Shown in pieces: positions 1 through 8,241 of a DNA stretch of 26,266 nt (the stretch's first letter is position 1; every line of letters starts with the position of its first letter). The stretch comes from Ruminococcaceae bacterium UBA6413. GTDB lineage: Bacteria > Bacillota > Clostridia > Oscillospirales > Ruminococcaceae. The stretch lies in the NCBI GenBank assembly GCA_002437415.1, contig DJPL01000037.1, positions 28,458 through 54,723 of the forward strand, written 5' to 3'. The notes under the pieces are model-generated. The model searched no databases, was not told the origin of the DNA, and worked only from the letters and a program-made list of their open reading frames with translations. The position numbers and the translations under genes were made by a program.

Positions 1-99
1 AAAGGGGTGTTGGCGATAAGACACACAAACGATTGCGTTTAAAAAGCCGCCGTAAGCGGGACGCTCCGCTCTGTTCGACCCAGGGGGCTGTACAGATAT

Positions 100-144
100 C
101 TCAGGATAGTGCGTTTTTTGGAAGTTTCGGTGACAGTGCAGTTG
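100..144 (+). repeat. 45-bp direct repeat, copy 1
   Basis: This copy matches 480-524 at 41 of 45 positions by eye, exactly 380 bp apart and in the same orientation. Both begin CTCAGGATAGTGCG and include AAGTTTCGGTGACA or a near variant. It lies in the gene-free stretch 1-642 upstream of the TetR gene. I see no transposase or coding content; the small reading frames here have no recognisable product. It could be a dispersed intergenic repeat family or the remains of a duplication. Confidence 0.8.
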
Positions 145-278
145 CACAGATACACTCACGAAATTATCAATACCTTGGCTGTGCGGAAACTGTTTTCAGC
201 GATGTTAGCTGTATTTCATTGTACTGCCGCATTGTTTTTATCAACTCTAACAATTTGATATAGTTACTATCATCTTCT

Positions 279-310
279 CTTTTCGTAGGGGCGGTGGCTT
301 ACCCCGCCCG
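279..310 (+). repeat. GC-rich hairpin element, copy 1
   Basis: The element begins CTTTTCGTAGGGG and contains an imperfect stem formed by GGGCGG (289-294) and CCGCCC (304-309). The same element occurs in inverted orientation at 429-460. It resembles REP/MITE-like palindromes that are scattered between genes in gut Clostridia (general knowledge, not searched). Confidence 0.65.
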
Positions 311-428
311 TTACACCGACCTCTGACTATTTATCAAACTTTTTAATCTATCAAATATCTACTGTAATGAAAAACTATTATGATGTAAATTCCTTTTAAA
401 TTGCTACCGATAATCACATCGATATTTC

Positions 429-460
429 GGGAGGGGCAAGCCCCTCCCCTACGAAAAGTT
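429..460 (-). repeat. GC-rich hairpin element, copy 2 (inverted)
   Basis: A perfect 9-bp inverted repeat, GGGAGGGGC (429-437) and GCCCCTCCC (440-448), is separated by two bases. It is followed by CTACGAAAAG, the reverse complement of the start of the copy at 279-310. The two copies face each other and lie inside the pair of 45-bp direct repeats. Confidence 0.7.
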
Positions 461-479
461 ATGCACGAAGCTACACATT

Positions 480-524
480 CTCAGGATAGTGCGTCTTTTG
501 AAAGTTTCGGTGACAATGCAGTCG
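480..524 (+). repeat. 45-bp direct repeat, copy 2
   Basis: This is the second copy of the repeat at 100-144, with four mismatches. It ends about 45 bp upstream of the TetR gene promoter. Together with copy 1 it flanks the two inverted hairpin elements. Apart from these repeats I see nothing in the stretch 1-569. Confidence 0.8.
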
Positions 525-569
525 TACGAAAATTATATTCCGCACCCAAAAAAATTTTCAGCCTGCCTA

Positions 570-598
570 TTGACATTCAAAAAACGTTGTGCTAAAAT
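570..598 (+). promoter_or_regulatory. sigma-A-type promoter of the TetR gene
   Basis: TTGACA at 570-575 and TAAAAT at 593-598 are separated by exactly 17 bp. The -10 box is immediately followed by the inverted repeat at 598-614, so a bound repressor would block this promoter. Confidence 0.8.
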
Positions 599-627
599 CA
601 TAACAGCGTTATGAAACAGTGTTATGA
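598..627 (+). promoter_or_regulatory. probable TetR operator
   Basis: TCATAAC (598-604), AGC, GTTATGA (608-614) is a perfect 7-bp inverted repeat. A further GTTATGA half-site lies at 621-627. The site covers the transcription start region of the TetR gene, the usual arrangement for autorepression. Assigning it to the adjacent regulator is inference from position and symmetry. Confidence 0.65.
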
Positions 628-642
628 ATATGAGGTAAGAGT

Positions 643-1263
643 ATGGCAAAGCAGATAGAAGGCGTATACGATAAGCTGATAGAGTGTGCAAAAGCGGAGT
701 TTCTCGAAAAAGGCTTCACTGACGCTTCCCTGCGCACTATAGCAAAGGATGCCGATACAAGTACAAATTCGATCTACGTCCGTTTCGGTGACAAGGCGGG
801 ATTATTTGACGCTATTGTAAAGCCTCATTACGAGTTTGTTATGAACAGATACATAAAAACCCAGACAGAGTTCCGCGACTTGCCTGCCGATGTTCAGCAT
901 AACAGCGTCGGAGAGGCATCTGGCGACTGTCTTCATGACATTCTCGAATATTGCTATGCTCACCTTGACGAAATGCGACTTATACTTGTCCACAGTGCAG
1001 GTACAAAATACGCGGGTATGGTGGACGAAATGGCGGAAATGGAGGTACAGGCAACGCACGCCTATCAGCAGACCGCCGAAAAAGCGGGCTATACCATGCA
1101 CAGTGTCGACCTGCACCTTGAGCATATTATCGCAACGGGAATGTTCAACACTTTCTTTGAGCTGGTAGTACACGATATGCCTTTTAACGAGGCTGAGATC
1201 TATCTTAAGGAAATGCGCGATTTCTACACGGCAGGCTGGCTTAAAATAATGGGGCAGTCCTGA
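643..1263 (+). CDS. TetR/AcrR-family transcriptional regulator
   Basis: This 206-residue protein is of normal TetR-family length. The N-terminal helix-turn-helix domain spans about residues 5-55, with the family pattern AEFLEKGFTDASLRTIAKDA followed by SIYVRFGDKAGLF. The C-terminal two thirds would be the ligand-binding, dimerising domain and shows no recognisable ligand signature. The ATG start follows GAGG at 632-635 with suitable spacing. It sits 109 bp upstream of an ABC exporter-type gene pair in the same direction, the classic layout of a ligand-induced efflux operon. The palindrome over its own promoter suggests autoregulation. The effector is unknown. Confidence 0.9.
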   Translation: MAKQIEGVYDKLIECAKAEFLEKGFTDASLRTIAKDADTSTNSIYVRFGDKAGLFDAIVKPHYEFVMNRYIKTQTEFRDLPADVQHNSVGEASGDCLHDILEYCYAHLDEMRLILVHSAGTKYAGMVDEMAEMEVQATHAYQQTAEKAGYTMHSVDLHLEHIIATGMFNTFFELVVHDMPFNEAEIYLKEMRDFYTAGWLKIMGQS

Positions 1264-1277
1264 GCATAACAAGTAAT

Positions 1278-1338
1278 ACGCATAGGAGCTTTGCTTTTAT
1301 GCGTTTAATTACGATATGCAGTTAGCGTTTTCTAACTG
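1278..1338 (+). other. two hairpins between the regulator and ABC genes
   Basis: ACGCATA (1278-1284) can pair with TATGCGT (1298-1304), and CAGTTAG (1319-1325) can pair with CTAACTG (1332-1338). Neither is followed by a clean U-run, although TTAATT and TTTCTAAATTTTC follow. They could cause partial termination or stabilise the downstream message, making transporter and regulator levels differ. I found no convincing second promoter here. Confidence 0.4.
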
Positions 1339-1372
1339 AAATTTCTAAATTTTCTTTTTCGGAGGGATCATT

Positions 1373-3142
1373 TTGAAAAAGCAATCAAACCTTTCAAGAC
1401 TGACGGCTTATGCCGGTAGCCGAAAGATACTGCTGTACCTTTCGTGGATACTGTCGGCAATAAGCGCGGCAATGGCACTTATGCCGTTTATTCATCTGTG
1501 GCTGATAGTAAAACAGCTTATTGAGGTAAACCCCGACTTCTCCAAGGCAACCGACATTGCTGCTAACGGCTGGGCGGCTGTGTTATGGGCTATCGGCTCA
1601 ATGCTTATCTACATATGTGCTCTTATGTGTTCTCACCTCGGCGCATTCAGGGTAGCCACGAACCTCAGAACAGCGGTTCTGACCCACCTTACCAAGCTTC
1701 CGATCGGCACTATTGAGAAGATAGGAAGCGGTAAGCTCAGAAAAACAATAAACGAAGCTCCCGGCGCTTCGGAAACCTACCTTGCGCACCAGCTTCCCGA
1801 CAAGGCGGGCTCAATAGCAACACCTGTTGTAATGCTTGTTTTCCTGTTCATATTCGACTGGCGGCTCGGTCTTATAAGCCTTATACCGGTAGTTGCCTCA
1901 TTCCTTATAATGATGAGTATGACCGGTAAGGAAATGCAGAGAAAAATGAAAGAGTATCAGAATGCGCTTGATGATATGTCAAACGAGGCGGTAGAGTACA
2001 TAAGAGGTATCCCGGTCGTAAAGACCTTCGGACAGACCGTGTTCTCATTCAAAAAGTTCAAGGCGTCTATTGACCGCTACGGTGAATGGGTAATTGCGTA
2101 CACAAAGCAGATGCGCTTACCTATGATATTCTACACCACCGTAATAAACGGCATATTCGCTTTGCTTATCCTTGCAGGCATAATCTTCACGCAGGGCGGA
2201 GTTGAAGGTACATTCCTGCTCAACCTGATATTCTACATTATCTTCACCCCGATAATCGCGACAACGCTCACAAAGATAATGATGTCAAGCGAAAACGAGA
2301 TGATAGTAGCCGACGCTTTCAGCAGAATTGATATAATTTTCAACGAAAAGCCGCTTTCCGAGGGCTCGGGCACAGCTCCCGCCGACAGCTCGGTAGAATT
2401 TAAAGATGTCACATTCTCGTATGATAAGAAAAACGATGTGATAAAAGGCGTTTCGCTTAAAGTCGAGCCGGGACAGACGGTTGCGTTTGTCGGACCGTCA
2501 GGCAGCGGCAAGACAACACTTGCCGAGCTCATTGTGCGCTTCTTTGACACGGATAAGGGCGAGGTGCTTGTCGGCGGCAGTAACGTAAAGGATATACCTA
2601 AAAACACGCTTATGGATACGGTTTCCTTTGTATTCCAGAACAGCAGGCTTATTAAGGGCACTATCTACGAAAACGTGCTTATGGGTCGTCCTTTCGCTTC
2701 ACACGAGGAGGTCATGGCGGCACTCGCAAACGCGCAGTGTATGGATATAATCGAAAAGCTCCCCGACAGAGAAAATACCGTGATCGGCACAAACGGCATA
2801 TATCTTTCGGGCGGTGAGCAACAGCGAATAGCGATAGCAAGAGTAATGCTGAAAAATGCACCTGTTGTAATAATGGACGAAGCAACGGCATTCGCCGACC
2901 CCGATAACGAGGTCAGGGTACAGCAGGCTATGAGCAAGCTGTCCGAGGGCAAAACCGTTATAATGATTGCCCACAGACTGACGACCGTACTCGGTGCGGA
3001 CAAGATATTCGTACTCAGCGACGGAAAAATCGCCGAAAGCGGTACTGCCGCAGAGCTTACCGCAAGCGGCGGAATGTTTGCCGATATGCTGAGCGAGTAT
3101 GAAACATCGGCTGACTGGAAGGTAAAGGAGGCAAACGTATGA
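1373..3142 (+). CDS. ABC transporter half-molecule, permease-ATPase fusion (first subunit)
   Basis: This 589-residue protein has an N-terminal membrane domain of about six helices (residues 20-300) and a C-terminal ATPase domain. Visible motifs are Walker A GPSGSGKTT (about 374), a Q-loop glutamine in VFQNS, signature LSGGEQQR (about 478), Walker B VVIMDEAT with the catalytic Glu, and the H-loop IAHR. The D-loop reads AFADP instead of the common SALD. From memory, similar D-loops occur in the IrtA/YbtP-like branch, so siderophore-type import is an alternative to drug export. The start is TTG at 1373, six bases after GGAGGG (1361-1366). The stop overlaps the next gene by 4 bp (ATGA). The two halves probably form a heterodimer. 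Substrate unknown. Confidence 0.88.
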   Translation: MKKQSNLSRLTAYAGSRKILLYLSWILSAISAAMALMPFIHLWLIVKQLIEVNPDFSKATDIAANGWAAVLWAIGSMLIYICALMCSHLGAFRVATNLRTAVLTHLTKLPIGTIEKIGSGKLRKTINEAPGASETYLAHQLPDKAGSIATPVVMLVFLFIFDWRLGLISLIPVVASFLIMMSMTGKEMQRKMKEYQNALDDMSNEAVEYIRGIPVVKTFGQTVFSFKKFKASIDRYGEWVIAYTKQMRLPMIFYTTVINGIFALLILAGIIFTQGGVEGTFLLNLIFYIIFTPIIATTLTKIMMSSENEMIVADAFSRIDIIFNEKPLSEGSGTAPADSSVEFKDVTFSYDKKNDVIKGVSLKVEPGQTVAFVGPSGSGKTTLAELIVRFFDTDKGEVLVGGSNVKDIPKNTLMDTVSFVFQNSRLIKGTIYENVLMGRPFASHEEVMAALANAQCMDIIEKLPDRENTVIGTNGIYLSGGEQQRIAIARVMLKNAPVVIMDEATAFADPDNEVRVQQAMSKLSEGKTVIMIAHRLTTVLGADKIFVLSDGKIAESGTAAELTASGGMFADMLSEYETSADWKVKEANV

Positions 3143-4872
3143 TAGAGAAGCTTATGAGAAAATACGCGCTTTCAAGGCAGGGCGCTAAAGACCTTATAAA
3201 AGGCTGTCTTGCCTGCGTATTACAATATCTTTCATTTATGCCGCCTGTCGCACTGCTTTATTTTATGGTAAGTGACCTTATGGCAGGCACGATAACGGGA
3301 GGAAGAATATGGTTCTATATTATCGGCATAGTGCTCTGCCTTGCGTTTATCGCATTCGCAACGGTAATACAGTATAACAGCACATACTTTGCAACATATA
3401 CAGAGAGCGGAGTAAGAAGAATAACGCTTGCCGAAAAGCTCAGAAAGCTTCCCCTCTCATTCTTTGCAAAGCGTGACCTTGCCGATCTAAGCTCGGCATT
3501 TATGGCGGACTGCGCTTTCCTTGAAACGGCGTTCTCGCACTTCATACCCGAGCTTTTCGGCTCGTTGATCTCAACCGCACTTATCGCACTTTCACTGTTT
3601 ATATTCGACTGGAGAATGGCTCTGGCGGCATTCTGGGTCGTTCCCGTTTCGTTCATCATAGTCATTTCGTCAAAGAAGCTACAGAAAAATGCTGCCCGCA
3701 GGACTATGAAATCAAAGCTCGACTGTGCAGACGGCATTCAGGAGTGTATCGAAACGATCACCGACCTCAAGGCAAACAATGCGGAGGATAAATACCTCGA
3801 GGGCGTAAAGGAAAAGATAAAAGCCGTAGAACACAGCACAACAATGGCTGAGTTTACTACAGCGTCCTTTGTTACCTCTTCTTTCACCGTGCTTAAGCTT
3901 GGCATAGGCACTGTCGCTCTTACAGGCGGTATGCTGATAGCAGGAGGAGAGATCAACCTGCTGACATTCTTTATGTTCTTACTTGTCGCATCACGTCTTT
4001 ATGAACCGTTACAGGGAGCTTTGCAGAACCTTGCCGCAGTAATCAGCGCCGATACAAATATAGCACGAATGAACGAAATTCTCCTGCACGACGAACAGAA
4101 GGGCACAGATAAGCTCACAAACAACGGCTGTGATATCCGTTTCGATGATGTAAGCTTCTCGTATAAGGACGGCGAAAGCATACTGCATAACGTAAGCTTC
4201 ACCGCAAAGCAGGGCGAGGTGACCGCTCTTGTAGGACCCTCGGGCGGCGGTAAAACCACCGTTTCAAGACTTGCCGCACGCTTCTGGGATGCTGATAACG
4301 GCAAGGTCACAGTCGGCGGTATGGACGTTTCAAAGGTCGACCCCGAAACACTGCTTTCGCTTTACTCAATAGTATTCCAGGACGTTACGCTGTTTGATAA
4401 CACGATACTTGAAAATATCCGTATAGGCAGAAAGGACGCGACCGACGAAGAAGTGATCGCCGCCGCAAAGCTCGCAAACTGCGATGAATTTGCAGATAAG
4501 CTCCCCGACAAGTGGAACAGTATGATAGGCGAAAACGGCTGTGAGCTGTCGGGCGGCGAACGTCAACGTATATCGATAGCAAGAGCGTTCCTTAAAAATT
4601 CTCCGATAATACTTCTTGACGAGGCTACCGCTTCGCTCGACGTTGAAAACGAAACGCTTATCCAGTCGGCATTATCCCGCCTTATCAAGGATAAGACCGT
4701 TCTTGTAATTGCCCACCGTATGAGGACCGTTGCGGGCGCTGACAAGATAGTCGTTCTTGCAGACGGCACAGTCGCCGAGCAGGGCTCGCCCGATGAGCTT
4801 TACAAAAACGGCGGTATCTATACCGAAATGGTGGATAAACAGCTTAAGGGAAGCACATGGTCGATAGCATAA
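3139..4872 (+). CDS. ABC transporter half-molecule, permease-ATPase fusion (second subunit)
   Basis: This 577-residue protein has the same architecture as its upstream neighbour: about six membrane helices, then an ATPase domain with Walker A GPSGGGKTT (about 365), VFQDVTLF as Q-loop, signature LSGGERQR, Walker B IILLDEATASLD with catalytic Glu, and IAHRMRTV as H-loop. The D-loop (SLDV) is closer to consensus than in the partner. AGGAGG precedes the ATG, and the 4-bp overlap with the first subunit implies translational coupling and a heterodimer. Control is probably by the TetR regulator at 643-1263. A perfect intrinsic terminator follows. Export of a toxic or signalling compound and siderophore-type import are both possible. 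Confidence 0.88.
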   Translation: MIEKLMRKYALSRQGAKDLIKGCLACVLQYLSFMPPVALLYFMVSDLMAGTITGGRIWFYIIGIVLCLAFIAFATVIQYNSTYFATYTESGVRRITLAEKLRKLPLSFFAKRDLADLSSAFMADCAFLETAFSHFIPELFGSLISTALIALSLFIFDWRMALAAFWVVPVSFIIVISSKKLQKNAARRTMKSKLDCADGIQECIETITDLKANNAEDKYLEGVKEKIKAVEHSTTMAEFTTASFVTSSFTVLKLGIGTVALTGGMLIAGGEINLLTFFMFLLVASRLYEPLQGALQNLAAVISADTNIARMNEILLHDEQKGTDKLTNNGCDIRFDDVSFSYKDGESILHNVSFTAKQGEVTALVGPSGGGKTTVSRLAARFWDADNGKVTVGGMDVSKVDPETLLSLYSIVFQDVTLFDNTILENIRIGRKDATDEEVIAAAKLANCDEFADKLPDKWNSMIGENGCELSGGERQRISIARAFLKNSPIILLDEATASLDVENETLIQSALSRLIKDKTVLVIAHRMRTVAGADKIVVLADGTVAEQGSPDELYKNGGIYTEMVDKQLKGSTWSIA

Positions 4873-4900
4873 TAATATAACTAAGCACTATAGCAAATCT

Positions 4901-4928
4901 GACCCGACAGGATAAAACCTGTCGGGTC
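4901..4928 (+). terminator. intrinsic terminator of the TetR-ABC operon
   Basis: A perfect 11-bp stem, GACCCGACAGG (4901-4911) and CCTGTCGGGTC (4918-4928), closes a six-base loop and is followed by TTGTGTTT. It lies 28 bp after the second ABC stop codon. Confidence 0.9.
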
Positions 4929-4956
4929 TTGTGTTTATGCGGGTTCGCAGATACTA

Positions 4957-5084
4957 TTTCACAAAATTCCGCTGTTTTCAAGCCCGAATTTCACAAAATT
5001 CCGCCGTTTTTAAGCTATATTTTCACAAAATTCCTTGATTTTCGGCGTGATTTTTCACATTTTTCCGAAACGCTTTTGATTACC
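4957..5084 (+). repeat. degenerate 32-bp tandem repeat, four units
   Basis: TTTCACAAAATTCC begins at 4957, 4989 and 5021, and a variant TTTCACATTTTTCC begins at 5053, giving an exact 32-bp period. The remaining 18 bp of each unit is only loosely conserved. It lies in the 375-bp gap between the ABC operon terminator and the next gene. A reading frame crosses it but looks like translated repeat and has no supported start. It is not a CRISPR: the conserved block is 14 bp and the rest is similar rather than unique. Confidence 0.75.
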
Positions 5085-5160
5085 GCCCTTGTTTTTTGCA
5101 AAGAATTACATACAAAACCCGTTTTCTGCCCTAAAAAACGTCCCTATATCGAAATAAGTC

Positions 5161-5233
5161 TTGAAATTTACGGCGATTTAGTATAAAATATAATAAGTAA
5201 TGCTGTAAAATAAACGTTTGCGTTTTGCAAAAC
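5161..5233 (+). promoter_or_regulatory. possible promoter and palindrome before the 5248 gene
   Basis: TTGAAA (5161-5166) lies 15 bp before TATAAA (5182-5187), and TATAAT (5189-5194) overlaps just downstream, so the -35 assignment is weak. GTTTTGCAAAAC (5222-5233) is a perfect 12-bp palindrome just upstream of the AAAGG ribosome binding site. It may be an operator or a translation-affecting hairpin. Confidence 0.35.
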
Positions 5234-5247
5234 TGAAAGGAAAGCAA

Positions 5248-6012
5248 ATGGAAAAAGTAATCAACTTTTTAACAAATAGATGGTTTAAGCTCGGCGTGTC
5301 CGTGCTGTCGCTCGGCTACCCGGTATTCCTCGGATTTGTGGCATGGCTTATGATGGGCTATTATCTTGAGCCTACACATCAGGGCGCGCTTGTAACAACA
5401 TATATCTTCATAAACCTTATATTCTTCGGACTTATGCTGTTCACAAGAAAGCAGATAATAACAAGGATAGTCGCAATGATATCGCCGTTTATCGCCTTTG
5501 CGATACTGCTGTTCGGCTTCGGTAACTGGTTTGCGGCTATACCGCCGATCGTTGTAAGTGTACTTATCTTCTTCCTTTCCGGTATGGGCGAAACCACTAA
5601 GATAGTCCTCGGCACTATCTATCTTATAATGTATGTTGTCGGTATACTTGTATACCTCACGTTCAAGATGCTGTTCGGAAACATCACACTTATGGACGTA
5701 GACCTTTCAAGAAGAAGCACAAGCTACCGCTACTCCCCCGACAAGCAGTACAGAATAGTGCTTTATGTTGACCCCGAGAGTGACGCAAGCCGTTCCGTAT
5801 CCTTCTATCTTGAACAGACTGACGGCGATATCAGCCTTCCGTTCCTTGAATGCAGAAACGCTATGAACGCACTTCACATAATCACCTCGGACTACAACAA
5901 GCCCGCCGATGTAACGTGGAAAGACAAGCACACTCTCTATGTTGACGGAAGAAAGCGCGAATTTAACTTCGACGCAGTCGCAGACGATACGACCGCAGAA
6001 GAAGACTATTGA
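5248..6012 (+). CDS. membrane protein of unknown function
   Basis: This 254-residue protein has about five hydrophobic segments between residues 14 and 137. A polar C-terminal domain of roughly 110 residues follows, beginning near RRSTSYRYSPDKQYRI. It contains beta-rich stretches (YRIVLYVDP, SVSFYLEQ, HTLYVDGRKREF) and ends with an acidic tail. An upstream TTG gives a longer frame, but the ATG at 5248 is chosen because AAAGGAAAG sits at the right distance. It starts the plus-strand group with the Cys4 protein (30 bp downstream) and the ComF-like gene. I do not recognise the family; the layout suggests a membrane-anchored sensor or immunity-type domain, which is speculation. Confidence 0.8.
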   Translation: MEKVINFLTNRWFKLGVSVLSLGYPVFLGFVAWLMMGYYLEPTHQGALVTTYIFINLIFFGLMLFTRKQIITRIVAMISPFIAFAILLFGFGNWFAAIPPIVVSVLIFFLSGMGETTKIVLGTIYLIMYVVGILVYLTFKMLFGNITLMDVDLSRRSTSYRYSPDKQYRIVLYVDPESDASRSVSFYLEQTDGDISLPFLECRNAMNALHIITSDYNKPADVTWKDKHTLYVDGRKREFNFDAVADDTTAEEDY

Positions 6013-6042
6013 TCGGAACAAAAAAAGAAAGGATATGCGGAT

Positions 6043-8241
6043 ATGAGCATAAGACGTACAGTAAACCTGACAGGCATAAATTCAAGCAAAATATATACGC
6101 TTAGCTATCCGCAGTCTGTCCTGAGGTTTGCAGATTACGACTTTTCGGGCTTTATAAAGCGTTGCACGGACTACTGCAAGCGCTGTATGGCAAGCGGTGA
6201 ATACCGCCTTGAGGATATAGTCGCACTGCGTAACTCTCTCGGCGCGTGCTACAAATATGTAGAGGCAAATATCCACGGCGTATACGAAAAGGCTGTGCAG
6301 GATCTGTTCATCGAGTACATTTGCAGAGAAAAGGGTCTTGGCATATCCTCGCTGTGGAACGAGCTGATAAACGCAAAAAATCCCTTTGAAAAGCTTATAT
6401 TCACAAGGCTTACCGAATACCGTCACAACAAGGCGGTAAACCGTTGGGTGAGCCTTCTTCAGCTTCAGGAATATGCGAAACGTAAGATAGATTTTGTATT
6501 CGGTGAAAAGGTAACGCTTGAGCAGGCATACGCAAAGCGTGATTATTTCGACCTTACCTTCAGCGTAGCCGCAAACGAGATGGGGTACCCCTCGGAGTGC
6601 TTTACAGCCGCAAAGGTATACACAGTCGGCAGACTGCCCTCGGCACCGTTTATAACCTCCAATATCTCAAAGGCTATAGCAGGCTCTGCTCTGCCCGAGA
6701 TCGATTATGACGATGCGGTACACCGTCCTTTTTCATCGATGCACTCCGACAGCGAAGCGATGGACGTGTTCGCTAAGATCAAGAATTATATCCCGGAAAA
6801 GCCCGACTCAGTGCTTAACACCATCATAACAACAATGCGTTCTCTGCCGAAAAAGGTATATGTTTCCGACAGCCTTAAAGCAGTCATCGACCTTGAGATC
6901 GACCTCCTGCTTGAAAGCGGAGGAATATTACAGCACTGTGCGCGTTGCGGCGAATACTACCTGCGCGACAAGGACTATGATCACGATTACTGCGATAAGG
7001 CTCAGCCGGGCGGACGTACCTGTCTTGAGCTGAGCACCGCTACCCCGCCGAGGACGGCAGAAGAGATAAAACAGCTTGAGGATATGACAAAAGAGCTGTA
7101 CACATATATGTCAAAGCGCATAAATGTTGACCTGACACAGCGCGACTTTGCCGAATGGTATCAGAGCTTTATGGCGATAAAGGAAAGCATACTGCACAAT
7201 ACGCTGAGCGTAGCGGAATTCCGCGAGTTTGAGAACTATTCTCACGACCTGCACTTCGCGCCTGTAAAGCCGCCCGAGCCTGCCGTTGAAAAACAATCTC
7301 AGACAGCGACTGACGATAAACAAGGCAACGCTCAAAAGCAGCCCAAGGTAAAGCCGTTCGTATTTGAGCGTGTAGACCGCAGTGTGCTTTACGAGCAGGA
7401 AAAGCGCCGCAGAAAGCAGGAGCAGGAGCGTGAAATGCTCGAACGCGAACAGGAAAGAATGTCGGCACAGCCGCCCGATCAGATACCCGATACAACGCCG
7501 AAACAGCCTGTGCACGTTATGAAAGCGGAAGAAGCGGAAAGCCTTGATGTGACCGTGTTTGACAATCCGTTTGACGGCGCGTTTGAAGAAGAGATATCAA
7601 AGCTTGAAAAGGTCACATCAAATCACGACTTCAAGCCTCTTGACGATATTTTCAGCTTTGGCTCCTTTGACGAACCCGAAGCTGATACACCGCATACAGA
7701 TACAGACAGCAATGCATATAACAAGCCTGCTCCCGACAGGAAAAGCAAGGCGGCGGTAGATACCGGCTTTGCGGGTGAATTTGCAAAAGCGGACTATAAT
7801 ATCAGAAAAACAGCTACTCCAAAAAGCAGCTATGCCGCAAATATGTACAGACACACAGTCGAAACAACGCAGTCCGAGCAGTCCGACGACCTTACAGAGC
7901 TGTACCCCGAAATACGCAGTGACGGCGAGCGCCTGACCTCGGACGACTTTGACATACTTCCGTCATCGCCGCTCCCGGAGATATCCGAAAAGGCAGAAAA
8001 GCCTGCCGAAATAAAGCTCCCCGAGCCGAAGCGTGAGCAACCCGGTCACGCCGCACCCGTCATAAAGCTTGACGCGCCGAGCATAGACGACCTTACCGAC
8101 AGCGAGGATATACCGGGCTCGGACAAGCGCAGACGTTCGGACAGCGCAGTAAGCAGAAGTACAGCAAAGCGCCTGCTTGACGGCATAATAAAGCCGACAA
8201 AGATACGCAATCCGTTCATAGACGAAAATGATGATGAATAA
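6043..8241 (+). CDS. large Cys4 zinc-knuckle protein with disordered C-terminal tail
   Basis: This 732-residue protein has a helical N-terminal region of about 290 residues, then a probable zinc site at C299, C302, C317 and C327 (CARCGEYY ... YCD ... TCLE). That pattern resembles the DUF6076 group known from clostridial genomes; this is recognition by motif only. After about residue 410 the sequence is low-complexity, rich in Pro, Glu, Lys and Asp, and includes a charged coiled-coil-like stretch near 448-475. It ends KIRNPFIDENDDE. There is no signal peptide or membrane helix, so it is probably cytoplasmic. Its last 14 bases overlap the ComF-like gene. The function is unknown; the link to ComF could mean a role in DNA uptake or nucleotide metabolism. 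Confidence 0.82.
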   Translation: MSIRRTVNLTGINSSKIYTLSYPQSVLRFADYDFSGFIKRCTDYCKRCMASGEYRLEDIVALRNSLGACYKYVEANIHGVYEKAVQDLFIEYICREKGLGISSLWNELINAKNPFEKLIFTRLTEYRHNKAVNRWVSLLQLQEYAKRKIDFVFGEKVTLEQAYAKRDYFDLTFSVAANEMGYPSECFTAAKVYTVGRLPSAPFITSNISKAIAGSALPEIDYDDAVHRPFSSMHSDSEAMDVFAKIKNYIPEKPDSVLNTIITTMRSLPKKVYVSDSLKAVIDLEIDLLLESGGILQHCARCGEYYLRDKDYDHDYCDKAQPGGRTCLELSTATPPRTAEEIKQLEDMTKELYTYMSKRINVDLTQRDFAEWYQSFMAIKESILHNTLSVAEFREFENYSHDLHFAPVKPPEPAVEKQSQTATDDKQGNAQKQPKVKPFVFERVDRSVLYEQEKRRRKQEQEREMLEREQERMSAQPPDQIPDTTPKQPVHVMKAEEAESLDVTVFDNPFDGAFEEEISKLEKVTSNHDFKPLDDIFSFGSFDEPEADTPHTDTDSNAYNKPAPDRKSKAAVDTGFAGEFAKADYNIRKTATPKSSYAANMYRHTVETTQSEQSDDLTELYPEIRSDGERLTSDDFDILPSSPLPEISEKAEKPAEIKLPEPKREQPGHAAPVIKLDAPSIDDLTDSEDIPGSDKRRRSDSAVSRSTAKRLLDGIIKPTKIRNPFIDENDDE

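Noticed and set aside
33..595. Two short reading frames upstream of the TetR gene
   Set aside because: They run through the direct repeats and hairpins, share peptide segments only because of the repeat, and lack ribosome binding sites.
4957..5084. Possible CRISPR array from regular 32-bp spacing
   Set aside because: The conserved block is only about 14 bp and the intervening sequence is related between units, without unique spacers. No cas genes are present.
4929..5186. 85-residue plus-strand reading frame after the ABC operon
   Set aside because: It begins at the edge of the terminator and crosses the 32-bp repeat array; the protein sequence is a by-product of the repeats.
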